Positions 1 through 8,352 of a stretch of DNA of 64,000 nt are shown here, piece after piece. The stretch spans positions 124,001 through 188,000 of the forward strand of contig NZ_KK211190.1 of assembly GCF_000620865.1 (NCBI RefSeq), written 5' to 3'. How positions within the stretch are numbered: position 1 is the stretch's first letter; every line of letters starts with the position of its first letter. The stretch is from Exiguobacterium sibiricum 7-3 (GTDB lineage Bacteria > Bacillota > Bacilli > Exiguobacteriales > Exiguobacteriaceae). A program made the position numbers and the translations under genes. Under the pieces are notes generated by a model. It saw only the letters and a list, made by a program, of their open reading frames with translations, was not told the origin of the DNA and did not search any database.

Positions 1-359
1 GTGACTCCTTGCTTCTGCGCAAAGCGTTGCATCTTTTCAAACGATTTCCAAATCTCAATATCGGGACCTTCATGTTTCCAAAAAATATAACTGGCCGGAG
101 GAATATGATGTCCTTTCATCCCTTTAGGAATCTGGTCAAGTGACGCGACAGGAAGACCGATACACTGCATATGTTTGGTTCCGCGTTGTCCAAGTGACAA
201 ATCGAGTGGATAACTTCCGGGTTCAGCAGGAATCTCATGCGAACGGCGTGAAAATTCACGCCACAGTTCCGGCATGAGTGTATGCAATTCATTTTCTTCG
301 CATGTCAAACCAAGTCCGACAACATACAATTCGTGGCGATCGACAATTTTAGGATGCAT
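1..359 (-). CDS. GyrI-like / effector-binding domain protein (3' end missing)
   Basis: Partial gene running off the left edge. The start is an ATG at 359 preceded by AAAGGAG. The visible 119 or so residues begin MHPKIVDRHELYVVGLGL and include the segments MPELWREF, GQRGTKHMQCIGLPV and PASYIFWKHEGPD. This pattern resembles the GyrI-like small-molecule-binding domain found alone or fused to AraC regulators (integron-associated effector-binding proteins). No DNA-binding domain precedes it, so it is probably a stand-alone ligand-binding protein. Ligand unknown. It lies 22 bp downstream of the HD-GYP gene on the same strand, so the two may share a transcript. Confidence 0.55.
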   Translation of the reverse strand, partial: MHPKIVDRHELYVVGLGLTCEENELHTLMPELWREFSRRSHEIPAEPGSYPLDLSLGQRGTKHMQCIGLPVASLDQIPKGMKGHHIPPASYIFWKHEGPDIEIWKSFEKMQRFAQKQGV

Positions 360-380
360 AAGAAACTCCTTTCATGAGAG

Positions 381-1874
381 TCAAGAGGCAGTGATGACAG
401 AAGGTCTCTTTAAATCAAGGAACAATTGTGTGAAAGAAGCATCCCATTGTGTCCCGCGGCCTTCTTCCAAAATGGCGAGTGCTTTTGCAACGGGCATTCC
501 TTTCCGGTAAGGTCGATCGGATGTCATCGCGTCATAGGCATCAGCAATCGCCATAATTCGTCCGAAAACAGGAATCGCTTCCCCTGCCAAACCTTCTGGA
601 TAGCCTTTTCCATCATAACGCTCGTGGTGGTACTTTACCCCGGGAAGAATCGGTTGTAACTTCTCCGGTAGATGAACTTGCGATAAGATATGTACACCAA
701 TGACAGGATGTTGCTTGATTTTATCGAATTCTTCATCCGTCAAGCGTCCTTCCTTCAATAGAACATCATCACGGATTCCGATTTTTCCGATGTCATGTAA
801 AAGGGCAGACTTACGTAACAACTCAACTTGATCATCGGGCAATCCGGCGGCACGGGCAATCTCAACCGAATATTCCGCAACACGTAAGGAGTGTCCGGCG
901 GTATAGGGATCCCGGGCATCAAGTGTCGCAGCAAACAAGGTAAACAAACTGTCGAGCAACTGCTCGTTTTCCTGATCCCGTCCTTGGATCCCTTCGACCA
1001 TTAAGTTGAAGCCGCCAACTAATTGAGAGAATTCATCGGAAAAAGGATTATTGATCGTGTTCAATTGACCCGATTCAATCTGGGCAACCCCTTCTTGCAA
1101 AGCCAAAATCGGTTTTTGGATATTTTCATATAGAAGCAAACTGCAAAATGTCGCAAGACAAAGGATGACGACTAAGATTAAAGTCGACCAACTCCAGTAG
1201 GAGCGCAGACTTTCGTTCTCCGTCAATTGAACGGCAGAAGCGAGAACGAATAACAGGATCGGAAAGACACCGATGATCAGCGTACTGATCAACATTTTTT
1301 GACGCAGACTGATAAAATCCTTTTTTGTTAAGACGAGCTCACCATCACCGTATGTTTGAGAGTGAATGGTTAATTCCGCTAACATGGATTCCGTGACACG
1401 ATACGTCAAGAAAAATTCGATCAAAGCGTGCAGGATGGCGACGAGAACGGCACCGAAACAAGCGAGACCAATGAGATAATACGGCATTTCGAGCCAGTTG
1501 AAGTGAATGGCGAGTGCCGTTAAGGAAGAAGACGGAATCGATAATCCAAGGAAATGGGGTCCGAGGATACGTTTGATGGTCAGTAACGGAAAACGGTGAG
1601 TCGTCCGAAACGCAGCAGCAAGCTGCTCCTGACTTGGTACAGGTGTTTGAAAGAATTGATAGAGCGGACGCATGTGCTTTCGATAGACCGTATATTCAAA
1701 GCTGAACATCAGAAAAACAGAGAGAAACATGATTGTCAGTAAAATTGCACGTTCCTGGGCATCGAATGTCAATGTTTCGAAAATAAACAAACAGCCGACA
1801 CCGAAAACAGCGACAAAGGATCCGATTAAGTAATTTTTCAAAAGTTGCCGTTCGAATTTTTGGAGAGGTGTCAT
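381..1874 (-). CDS. Membrane-anchored HD-GYP domain phosphodiesterase
   Basis: 497 residues. The N-terminal 250 residues contain about six hydrophobic segments (near 14-34, 43-60, 105-122, 130-155, 192-213, 230-248), then a HAMP-like linker (about 250-300), then an HD-GYP domain (about 305-490). The metal-binding HD is H360-D361 in LLHDIGKIG, and the signature HHERYDGKGYP spans about 416-426. HD-GYP proteins hydrolyse cyclic di-GMP to pGpG or GMP, so the likely role is lowering c-di-GMP in response to a signal sensed by the membrane part. Start ATG with AAAGGAGG six bases upstream. It is divergent from the M6 protease gene. Intact active-site residues suggest activity; the sensed signal is unknown. 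Confidence 0.85.
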   Translation of the reverse strand: MTPLQKFERQLLKNYLIGSFVAVFGVGCLFIFETLTFDAQERAILLTIMFLSVFLMFSFEYTVYRKHMRPLYQFFQTPVPSQEQLAAAFRTTHRFPLLTIKRILGPHFLGLSIPSSSLTALAIHFNWLEMPYYLIGLACFGAVLVAILHALIEFFLTYRVTESMLAELTIHSQTYGDGELVLTKKDFISLRQKMLISTLIIGVFPILLFVLASAVQLTENESLRSYWSWSTLILVVILCLATFCSLLLYENIQKPILALQEGVAQIESGQLNTINNPFSDEFSQLVGGFNLMVEGIQGRDQENEQLLDSLFTLFAATLDARDPYTAGHSLRVAEYSVEIARAAGLPDDQVELLRKSALLHDIGKIGIRDDVLLKEGRLTDEEFDKIKQHPVIGVHILSQVHLPEKLQPILPGVKYHHERYDGKGYPEGLAGEAIPVFGRIMAIADAYDAMTSDRPYRKGMPVAKALAILEEGRGTQWDASFTQLFLDLKRPSVITAS

Positions 1875-2063
1875 AAGGTGCCTCCTTTAGAATTGGATCA
1901 TGTATGTAGCGTATCGCGAGAAGGAACCGACAATCTTCTCACTTTTAAAAAATGAGGGTAAGGATTAATGAACGTTTATTATTAATATCGGTCGATTTCC
2001 GTAAAAATGAACTAAATTCCAAAAATAGGTATGGTTACAAAGCACTAATTATTCTAAAAGTAA

Positions 2064-2092
2064 TTGATTAAGCAACTAAAACAATATATGAT
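2064..2092 (+). promoter_or_regulatory. Predicted SigA promoter for the M6 protease gene
   Basis: TTGATT at 2064-2069, a 17-base spacer, and TATGAT at 2087-2092. It lies about 60 bases upstream of the protease start in the 280-base divergent intergenic region, which is otherwise AT-rich with no further gene. Confidence 0.55.
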
Positions 2093-2154
2093 TTGAATAT
2101 TCAGAAAAGTTATCTCGGTCATGCTTTTCACTACTACATAGGGGGTCAGTTCAC

Positions 2155-4539
2155 GTGGGAAAAAAGAAACAGCTTAGCTTAGCCGTCTTATCCGGAATCA
2201 CGGCAGCCGCTTTTGCCGTTGGTCCAGTTTTACCTGGTGGGAAGGTAAAATCTGTTGAAGCTGCTGAAAAAGCAGTCGCCGGTGCACCGATGGATTTAAA
2301 CACGGTCGATCAGGATCGGTTATTAAAAGTGCTCGAAAAGCGTGGGGTCGTCTCAAAAGCTGCATCTGCAGCTGAAAAACAAAAAGCCGTTCAAAAGTAT
2401 CTTGATAAAAAGGCAAACGGAAAACCGGAAGCCAACCATGATCATGAGTCGGAAAAAGAAGCGAAATTTGATCAAAAAACAAAAGATTTCTTAACGAAAC
2501 AAAAAGATCAATTAGCGAAACAACTTGCTAAAAATCACAATAACTACAAAAAAGGTAAAAAAGATGGGTTTGTCAAAGTCGATAAAGCCAAACAAGCAGC
2601 TTACAACGGTTCTACTCGGACGGACAAAGTACTTGTCTTGCTCGTTGAATACAGTGATTTCAAACACAACAATGTCGTCCAAGAACCGGGCTACATGTAT
2701 TCGAAAGACTTCAACCAAAAACATTATCAGGACTTGATGTTCGGCGATAAGGAATTTGAACTGTTCAACGGCGATAAGGTCAAGACGTTCAAACAATATT
2801 ATGAAGAACAATCCGGCGGCAGCTATTCTGTCGATGGGAAAGTGTCGAACTGGTTAACAGTACCGGGTACGGCAAAAGATTACGGTTCAGACAATCCGAA
2901 AGGCGGCAACGATAACCTTCCGGGCGCAAAAGGACCACGCGGTCTTGTTAAAGATTCATTAAACGCAGCAGTGAAAGCCGGCATTAACCTGGCAGAGTAC
3001 GATCAATTCGATCAGTACGATCTAGATGGTGACGGCAACCTGAATGAGCCGGACGGTCTTGTCGATCACTTGATGATTCTTCATGCCGGAACAGGACAAG
3101 AAGCAGGCGGCGGAACGCTCGGCGACGACGCGATCTGGTCGCACCGTTGGACGCTAGATGGTGTTTACCCTATTGCAAACACAACTTCAAATTCTACAAA
3201 CTGGGGCGGCAAGATGGCAGCCTTCGATTACACGGTTCAACCGGAAGACGGCGCAGTCGGCGTCTTCGCGCACGAATTCGGACACGATCTTGGACTTCCG
3301 GATGAGTATGATACACAGTACACAGGTCAAGGAGAGCCGGTTGCTTCATGGTCAATCATGAGCGGCGGTAGCTGGAACGGGAACATTGCCGGAGCAGAGC
3401 CGACAAGCTTCTCACCACAAAACAAAGAGTTCTTCCAGAACGTCATGGGCGGGAACTGGGCTAACATCCAAAACGTTGATTTTGATTCACTCTCAAAAGC
3501 AGGAACGGCTTCGTACCTTGACCAAAGTGTAACGAAATCGAAAAATCCTGGCATCATCAAAGTCAATCTTCCGAAAAAACCGGTCAAAGGCATCGCCCCG
3601 GCTTTCGGTAAAAAATATTACTACAGCACAAAAGGAAATGATCTCCACACGTCAATGACATCTCCGGAATTCGATTTGACAGCTGCGACATCAGCGAAGT
3701 TCGATTACAAAGCGTACTTCGATGTCGAATACAACTATGACTTCCTGAAAGTCACAGCGACGGCTGACGGCGTCTCAAAAGAGATTGATGTGATTGGTAA
3801 CGATGATACAGACGGCGATCAACGCGCTGAATCTTCAAAAGGTGCATGGGTCGACAAATCATACGACCTCAGCGAATTTGCCGGTAAAAAAGTCACATTG
3901 ACGTTCGACTATACAGGTGATGCCGGTCTTGCCCTCGACGGCTTCGCACTGGATAACGCGAAATTGACAGTCGACGGAAAAGTCGTCTTTGAAGACGATG
4001 CAGAAGGTACTCCGAAATTCAAATTAGATGGCTTCGTTGCTTCGGATGGTTTCAGCTATGCGGACAACGCATACTACCTCGAATGGCGGAACTATGCAGG
4101 CTCAGACAAAGCGCTTGAGTATGCACGTGGCGTGAAATACAATACAGGTCTTGTCGTTTGGTATGCCGACAGCAGCTTCACGGACAACTGGGTTGGCGTT
4201 CATCCGGGTGAAGGATTCCTCGGTGTCGTCGATTCGCATCCTGAAGCAATCGTCGGAACTCTTAAAGGGAAACCGGTTGTTACAGGGAGCACACGTTACC
4301 AAATCGCGGATGCGGCTTTCAGCTTCGATAAAGCACCAGCATGGCTCATCGATTCGCCATCACGCGGTCTTTACGATTACAAAGGACTTGCAGGTGTGAC
4401 GAAGTTTGATGATTCTAAATCGTATATCGATCAATTGATTCCGGATGCAGGAAAACTGCTCCCGAACAACGGTCTTAAAATTCAAGTCATCGGTGAAGCG
4501 AAAGATAACTCTGCTGGAGCCGTCTGGATCCACCGTTAA
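2155..4539 (+). CDS. Secreted M6-family metalloprotease (immune inhibitor A-like)
   Basis: 794 residues starting at GTG, with AGGGGG 11 bases upstream. The N-terminus [14 protein letters not shown] plus a hydrophobic stretch ending near VEAAEK looks like a Sec signal peptide. A lysine-rich propeptide (about 40-150) is followed by the M6 catalytic domain; the zinc-binding motif [14 protein letters not shown] begins at H373, with H373, E374 and H377 as ligands and catalytic base. The C-terminal 280 residues hold a lectin/MAM-like beta region ([17 protein letters not shown]) as in Bacillus InhA proteases, which are of similar length. Role: extracellular protein degradation. Single-gene transcript with its own promoter and terminator. 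The subfamily is clear; the natural substrates are not. Confidence 0.93.
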   Translation: MGKKKQLSLAVLSGITAAAFAVGPVLPGGKVKSVEAAEKAVAGAPMDLNTVDQDRLLKVLEKRGVVSKAASAAEKQKAVQKYLDKKANGKPEANHDHESEKEAKFDQKTKDFLTKQKDQLAKQLAKNHNNYKKGKKDGFVKVDKAKQAAYNGSTRTDKVLVLLVEYSDFKHNNVVQEPGYMYSKDFNQKHYQDLMFGDKEFELFNGDKVKTFKQYYEEQSGGSYSVDGKVSNWLTVPGTAKDYGSDNPKGGNDNLPGAKGPRGLVKDSLNAAVKAGINLAEYDQFDQYDLDGDGNLNEPDGLVDHLMILHAGTGQEAGGGTLGDDAIWSHRWTLDGVYPIANTTSNSTNWGGKMAAFDYTVQPEDGAVGVFAHEFGHDLGLPDEYDTQYTGQGEPVASWSIMSGGSWNGNIAGAEPTSFSPQNKEFFQNVMGGNWANIQNVDFDSLSKAGTASYLDQSVTKSKNPGIIKVNLPKKPVKGIAPAFGKKYYYSTKGNDLHTSMTSPEFDLTAATSAKFDYKAYFDVEYNYDFLKVTATADGVSKEIDVIGNDDTDGDQRAESSKGAWVDKSYDLSEFAGKKVTLTFDYTGDAGLALDGFALDNAKLTVDGKVVFEDDAEGTPKFKLDGFVASDGFSYADNAYYLEWRNYAGSDKALEYARGVKYNTGLVVWYADSSFTDNWVGVHPGEGFLGVVDSHPEAIVGTLKGKPVVTGSTRYQIADAAFSFDKAPAWLIDSPSRGLYDYKGLAGVTKFDDSKSYIDQLIPDAGKLLPNNGLKIQVIGEAKDNSAGAVWIHR

Positions 4540-4546
4540 TAAACAG

Positions 4547-4580
4547 AAGCAGGTTCGGATCATTCCAAACCTGCTTTTTT
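4547..4580 (+). terminator. Rho-independent terminator after the M6 protease gene
   Basis: Nine-base-pair stem AAGCAGGTT/AACCTGCTT followed by a T run, eight bases after the stop codon. Confidence 0.85.
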
Positions 4581-4623
4581 GTTTGAAAAGTGGAATCAAT
4601 TGGAAATTTATTGGTCAGACAAC

Positions 4624-4653
4624 TTGACTTTTAAAGCGCAATCATTTTATACT
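4624..4653 (+). promoter_or_regulatory. Predicted promoter of the cold-shock gene with a long 5' leader
   Basis: TTGACT at 4624-4629 and TATACT at 4648-4653, spacer 18. The distance to the start codon at 4803 predicts a leader of about 145 nucleotides, as in temperature-responsive csp mRNAs. The leader contains a perfect hairpin CATATGC/GCATATG at 4754-4770. Confidence 0.6.
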
Positions 4654-4802
4654 GACGTTAGCTTAATATTGTTATTGTCACTACTGATTCACATTGCGTC
4701 ACGAACAATCTTTTCGTCGCTCCATGTATTTCGGGACAATAATGAATTTCTTTCATATGCGAGGCATATGTATTAAGTAATTTATTTTTGGAGGTTGTTC
4801 CC

Positions 4803-5003
4803 ATGAACACAGGTAAAGTAAAATGGTTTAACGCAGAAAAAGGTTTCGGTTTCATCGAAGTTGAAGGCGGAGAAGACGTATTCGTACATTTCTCAGCAAT
4901 CACTGGTGAAGGTTTCAAATCACTTGACGAAGGTCAAGAAGTTGAATTCGAAATCACTGAAGGCGCACGTGGAGCACAAGCTGCTAACGTCGTAAAACTT
5001 TAA
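4803..5003 (+). CDS. Cold-shock protein, CspA/CspB family
   Basis: 66 residues from ATG at 4803, with GGAGG eight bases upstream. A single cold-shock (OB-fold) domain with RNP1 KGFGFIEV and RNP2 VFVHFS, the nucleic-acid-binding motifs. Length and sequence are standard for Bacillales Csp proteins, which act as RNA chaperones that melt secondary structure at low temperature or during growth. The gene is strongly codon-biased (GAA, GGT, GTA), unlike its neighbours, consistent with high expression. Monocistronic, with its own promoter, long leader and terminator. Confidence 0.95.
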   Translation: MNTGKVKWFNAEKGFGFIEVEGGEDVFVHFSAITGEGFKSLDEGQEVEFEITEGARGAQAANVVKL

Positions 5004-5016
5004 TCTTAACTTTTCA

Positions 5017-5047
5017 ATCGTCCTTTTTCGGAAGGGCGATTTTTTTA
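5017..5047 (+). terminator. Terminator after csp
   Basis: Stem ATCGTCCTT/AAGGGCGAT (one G-T pair) with a T run. Confidence 0.8.
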
Positions 5048-5055
5048 ATGAGTTA

Positions 5056-5075
5056 ATATCTCGAATTCAAGATAT
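5056..5075. promoter_or_regulatory. MhqR-like operator overlapping the promoter of the dioxygenase gene
   Basis: ATATCTCGAATTCAAGATAT is an inverted repeat matching what I recall of the Bacillus MhqR box (ATCT-cgAAtTCg-AGAT). It sits over the expected -35 position; a -10 hexamer TATACT follows at 5084-5089. A related sequence (TCGAATCAAGATA) lies next to the MarR-type gene at 42.5 kb. Confidence 0.55.
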
Positions 5076-5129
5076 ATGTAAGATATACTGACGGTACCAA
5101 CTATTCATTCAGAAAAGGACGTGGCACAT

Positions 5130-6095
5130 ATGGAATTACTCGGTATTCATCATGTATCCATTTTAACGGGGATGGCAGAACGTAACTATCAATTTTATAC
5201 ACAGGTTCTTGGCATGCGTCTGATCAAAAAGACGGTCAATCAGGATGATACGACGTCTTATCATTTGTTTTACGGGGACGCAGAAGGGAATCCGGGAACA
5301 GATTTGACGTTTTTTGATATTCCGCATTTAGGGACAGGTGTACCGGGTGCGTCAAGCATCTCGTCGACATCCCTTCGCGTCAAAACGACAGCATCCCTTC
5401 AGTTTTGGGTAGAGCGCTTTACGCAACAAGGTGTCGATCATGATGCGATTGTCGAACGGGCAGGACGCCAGACGCTGGCATTCCGGGATCAGGAAGGAAC
5501 CCGCCTGATTCTCGTCGCAGAAGACGGGGAACAAGGTGTCGCAGGTGGCGTCCCATGGAAACACGATGAGATTCCGGCTGAACATGCCATCGTCGGCTTA
5601 GGTGCCGTGACATTGACCGTCAATGATCCAGAACCGACGGCTCTTGTCTTAACGGAAGTCCTCGGCTTTAAAAAAATCGGCAGTTATCCATCACTTGCCG
5701 GTGATTTTGCTGAAATTGACGTCTATTCAACAGGACAAGGCGGAATCGGGGCCGAGGTGCATCTCGAAGCCCGTCCTGATCTCGACCGGGAACGTCTCGG
5801 TCGCGGCGGCGTTCACCATGTAGCGTTCCGTGTCCCGAACAGTGAAGAGTATGATTTATGGGTGAAACGTTTGAAAGAATATCGTCTACCAAACTCAGGG
5901 AAAGTTGATCGCCATTATTTCCAAGCGCTCTATTTCCGCGAACCAAACCATATCCTGTTTGAATTATCGACGGATACGCCGGGATTCGCGACAGATGAAT
6001 CGGTCGAAACGCTCGGAGAGACATTGGCGTTACCGCCGTTTCTCGAACCGCAACGGGAACAGATTGAAGCCCGTCTCCGCCCACTTGAAATCTGA
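5130..6095 (+). CDS. Mhq-type ring-cleaving dioxygenase, VOC superfamily
   Basis: 321 residues from ATG at 5130 (AAGGA ten bases upstream; an in-frame GTG at 5121 is too close to that site). Two VOC modules: residues 1-150 begin MELLGIHHVSILTG, and residues 155-300 contain GVHHVAFRVPN and HILFELSTD, which carry likely metal ligands (His, His, Glu). Length and motifs match Bacillus MhqA/MhqE/MhqO, glyoxalase-like dioxygenases that open hydroquinone or catechol rings during quinone and aldehyde stress. The upstream MhqR-like operator supports this. The exact paralogue and substrate cannot be assigned from sequence. Confidence 0.82.
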   Translation: MELLGIHHVSILTGMAERNYQFYTQVLGMRLIKKTVNQDDTTSYHLFYGDAEGNPGTDLTFFDIPHLGTGVPGASSISSTSLRVKTTASLQFWVERFTQQGVDHDAIVERAGRQTLAFRDQEGTRLILVAEDGEQGVAGGVPWKHDEIPAEHAIVGLGAVTLTVNDPEPTALVLTEVLGFKKIGSYPSLAGDFAEIDVYSTGQGGIGAEVHLEARPDLDRERLGRGGVHHVAFRVPNSEEYDLWVKRLKEYRLPNSGKVDRHYFQALYFREPNHILFELSTDTPGFATDESVETLGETLALPPFLEPQREQIEARLRPLEI

Positions 6096-6101
6096 CAATC
6101 C

Positions 6102-6140
6102 TGTGACACAGGTCACAGACTGACGGGCGTCCCGTATACT
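6102..6140 (+). promoter_or_regulatory. Fnr/Crp-type palindrome plus -10 upstream of the DUF3817 gene
   Basis: TGTGACACAGGTCACA at 6102-6117 matches the TGTGA-N6-TCACA operator of Crp/Fnr-family regulators (Fnr in Bacillus, ArcR in Staphylococcus). A consensus -10 TATACT is at 6135-6140, with no good -35. The palindrome centre would lie at about -38 to -41, a class II activator position. Confidence 0.5.
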
Positions 6141-6172
6141 AAAGACAGGAACCAGAAAAAAGGAGTGACGGG

Positions 6173-6472
6173 ATGTTAGGAACTACGTTAGGTCAATTTC
6201 GATTGATTGCGATTTTAGAAGGTATTTCATTTTTAGTTTTACTGTTGATTGCCATGCCGTTAAAGTATATGGCAGGTGTTCCTGAAGCGGTTTCCGTCGT
6301 CGGAGCCATGCACGGTGTCTTGTTCGTCATGTATGCGTTATGGCTTGCTGTCGTTAAATTTAAATACCGCTGGTCGTTTGTCAAAGCAGGGATCGCCTTT
6401 ATTGCTTCGTTCATTCCATTCGGGACATTTGTACTCGATCGAAAGTTAAAACAGGAAGCAACAAACGCGTAA
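6173..6472 (+). CDS. DUF3817 family integral membrane protein
   Basis: 99 residues with three hydrophobic segments (about 8-28, 38-60, 70-90). The pattern LGTTLGQFRLIAILEGISF and the MHGVLFVMYALWL segment match the DUF3817 (YdzA-like) family of small membrane proteins. Molecular function unknown. Start ATG with AAAGGAG seven bases upstream. The gene is alone between a possible Fnr/Crp-controlled promoter and a strong terminator, which hints at control by oxygen or redox state; that link is inference. Confidence 0.8.
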   Translation: MLGTTLGQFRLIAILEGISFLVLLLIAMPLKYMAGVPEAVSVVGAMHGVLFVMYALWLAVVKFKYRWSFVKAGIAFIASFIPFGTFVLDRKLKQEATNA

Positions 6473-6496
6473 ATTGTGTATACTAGAAAAAGCACG

Positions 6497-6548
6497 GCTG
6501 TGGATAACTGTTTTTGTCGATTCGAAGCAGGTTATCCACAGCTTTTTT
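6497..6548 (+). terminator. Terminator after the DUF3817 gene
   Basis: Perfect 12-base stem GCTGTGGATAAC/GTTATCCACAGC followed by six T. The sequence CTGTGGATAA occurs once more directly downstream, before the helicase ribosome site. Confidence 0.85.
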
Positions 6549-6574
6549 CTGTGGATAATTTTTAGGAGGATACT

Positions 6575-7807
6575 ATGTCAACATTTGAAGCACTACACAT
6601 TCAAGAACAATGGGTCAAGAAATTACAAAAACAAGGCATCAAACAACCAACGCCGATTCAAGAGCAGGCGATTCCGCATTTGCTCGCCGGTCGTGATTTA
6701 ATAGGAAAAGCGCAAACCGGTACAGGGAAAACACTTGCGTTTCTTCTGCCGATTCTCGAACAAATCGATTTAGAAAGCAAAACGGTCCAAGCGTTGATTG
6801 TCGCACCGACACGTGAACTCGCGCGTCAGATTGCAGATGAAACACACAAGTTAATCCGGAACATGGAAGATATTCGTGCGCTTGCTGTGTACGGCGGGCA
6901 GGATGTCTTTAAACAAATTCAACGTCTTGGCCGCATGCCACAAATCATCATCGGGACGCCGGGGCGGATTTTGGATCACGTCGGTCGCGGAACACTTGAT
7001 TTGAGTGAATTGAAGACGCTTGTCTTAGATGAAGCGGATCAGATGTTGCAAATCGGATTCTTACCGGAAATCGAAGATATCATCGCAGCAGCACCAGTCG
7101 ATCGTCAGTTCGTCATGTTATCAGCGACGATGCCGGAAAAAGTCGAACAACTCGCGAAAACATATTTGCGCGATCCAATCGAAGTCCAAGTCGAAGCGGA
7201 AAAAGTAACCGTCGATGCAATCGAACAGTTCGTCGTTGAGACGACGGATCGTCGGAAACAGGCGACACTTCGGACGATGCTTGACGAGATGCGTCCCTAT
7301 GCCGCGATCATCTTCTGTCGGACACAGCGTCGTGTCAGCAAACTGAATGAAGAATTACAGATGCAAGGGTATCCGACGGATGAATTGCATGGTGGTTTGA
7401 CGCAAGGGAAACGTGAAAAGGCGATGGCGAAGTTCTATCAAGGAAAAACTCCATTCCTGATTGCAACCGACGTCGCATCACGTGGTCTTGACGTGACAGG
7501 TGTCACACACGTCTTCAACTACGATTTACCGGACGATGCGGAAAGTTATGTCCACCGGATTGGTCGGACAGGTCGTGCCGGAAACGACGGCGTGGCCATC
7601 TCGATCGTCACACCACGTGACGGCCGCAGCTTCCGTGATATGGAGCGGGAACTTGGTGTCGAAGTGACACCAATCGTTGTCGAACTTTCGGATGAAATGA
7701 TCCGTGCGCAGCACGATCAAAGTAAAGGCACGAAAAAACCGGCGGAAGGTCGCGGCAATACACGCCGCTCGAGCAACCGCCGTCCAGGCCGTGATCATCA
7801 TAAATAA
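6575..7807 (+). CDS. DEAD-box ATP-dependent RNA helicase
   Basis: 410 residues. Q motif region GIKQPTPIQEQ, Walker A AQTGTGKT (46-53), PTRELA, TPGR, DEAD (152-155), SAT (183-185), and in the second RecA domain FCRTQRRV, TDVASRGLD and HRIGRTGRAG. All helicase motifs are intact. A short basic tail rich in Arg/Lys/Asn (about 380-410) probably adds RNA affinity. Family role: ATP-driven unwinding of RNA in ribosome assembly, mRNA decay or cold adaptation. It is shorter than CshA, so I do not assign a CshA/CshB/CshC symbol. Start ATG with AGGAGG. Confidence 0.93.
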   Translation: MSTFEALHIQEQWVKKLQKQGIKQPTPIQEQAIPHLLAGRDLIGKAQTGTGKTLAFLLPILEQIDLESKTVQALIVAPTRELARQIADETHKLIRNMEDIRALAVYGGQDVFKQIQRLGRMPQIIIGTPGRILDHVGRGTLDLSELKTLVLDEADQMLQIGFLPEIEDIIAAAPVDRQFVMLSATMPEKVEQLAKTYLRDPIEVQVEAEKVTVDAIEQFVVETTDRRKQATLRTMLDEMRPYAAIIFCRTQRRVSKLNEELQMQGYPTDELHGGLTQGKREKAMAKFYQGKTPFLIATDVASRGLDVTGVTHVFNYDLPDDAESYVHRIGRTGRAGNDGVAISIVTPRDGRSFRDMERELGVEVTPIVVELSDEMIRAQHDQSKGTKKPAEGRGNTRRSSNRRPGRDHHK

Positions 7808-7818
7808 GTAAGTAAGTG

Positions 7819-7865
7819 AAAATCCCCTTTTCTCCATGGATCGTTTGGAGGAAAGGGGATTTTTT
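7819..7865. terminator. Bidirectional terminator between helicase and DUF2231 genes
   Basis: AAAATCCCCTTT/AAAGGGGATTTT stem, usable from both strands between convergent genes. Confidence 0.85.
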
Positions 7866-8277
7866 ATTTGGCGTAAACCATCTGTCCGCCGAGATGACCG
7901 GTATAAGCGAGTAAACCGCTTCCGACGACAGCGACGAGCAGGCTCAACATGAGCATCGTTTTTTTGTTCGAACGGTAGCCAAGTAACAGGAGAACGAAAG
8001 CGATACCAAAGGCGACGAGGCTGAACAAAGCGAAATTTTCATGATTCGAGATGGCCGCGTGCGTCGCACTGCTGAGGTTGGTTTCTGCATATTCTTCTGC
8101 TCCGTCACCGGATAAGTAAGCGGCGACGCCGGACAACAGGCCGGCAAATAACGTGATGAGAACAAATAGTTTTAACTGGACCCATTTTAAACTAAACAGT
8201 AATAAGAGTGTTGCGAACAGTAAAAGAGCGATCGGTGCGTGAACGAGCAGGGGATGAAGTGGTACGCCACCTAACAT
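7864..8277 (-). CDS. DUF2231 family membrane protein
   Basis: 137 residues with four hydrophobic helices. The N-terminus MLGGVPLHPLLVHAPIALLL is the typical DUF2231 opening (conserved HPLLVH and P), and a second conserved region is near GVAAYLSGDGAEE. Family members are predicted membrane proteins with possible haem-ligating histidines, but their function is not established. Start ATG with AAGGAGG. It is followed on its strand only by the terminator shared with the helicase gene; upstream lies the two-component system, in the same orientation. Confidence 0.75.
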   Translation of the reverse strand: MLGGVPLHPLLVHAPIALLLFATLLLLFSLKWVQLKLFVLITLFAGLLSGVAAYLSGDGAEEYAETNLSSATHAAISNHENFALFSLVAFGIAFVLLLLGYRSNKKTMLMLSLLVAVVGSGLLAYTGHLGGQMVYAK

Positions 8278-8352
8278 AAGATAACCTCCTTGATAAGTAA
8301 TAAGAACATACTGCTACTTTACCCGGGTTATCTGACAGTTAGCTGACGGGAA

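Noticed and set aside
5668-6084. 138-codon minus-strand frame in the dioxygenase gene
   Set aside because: Antisense shadow with Arg-rich translation and no start signals.
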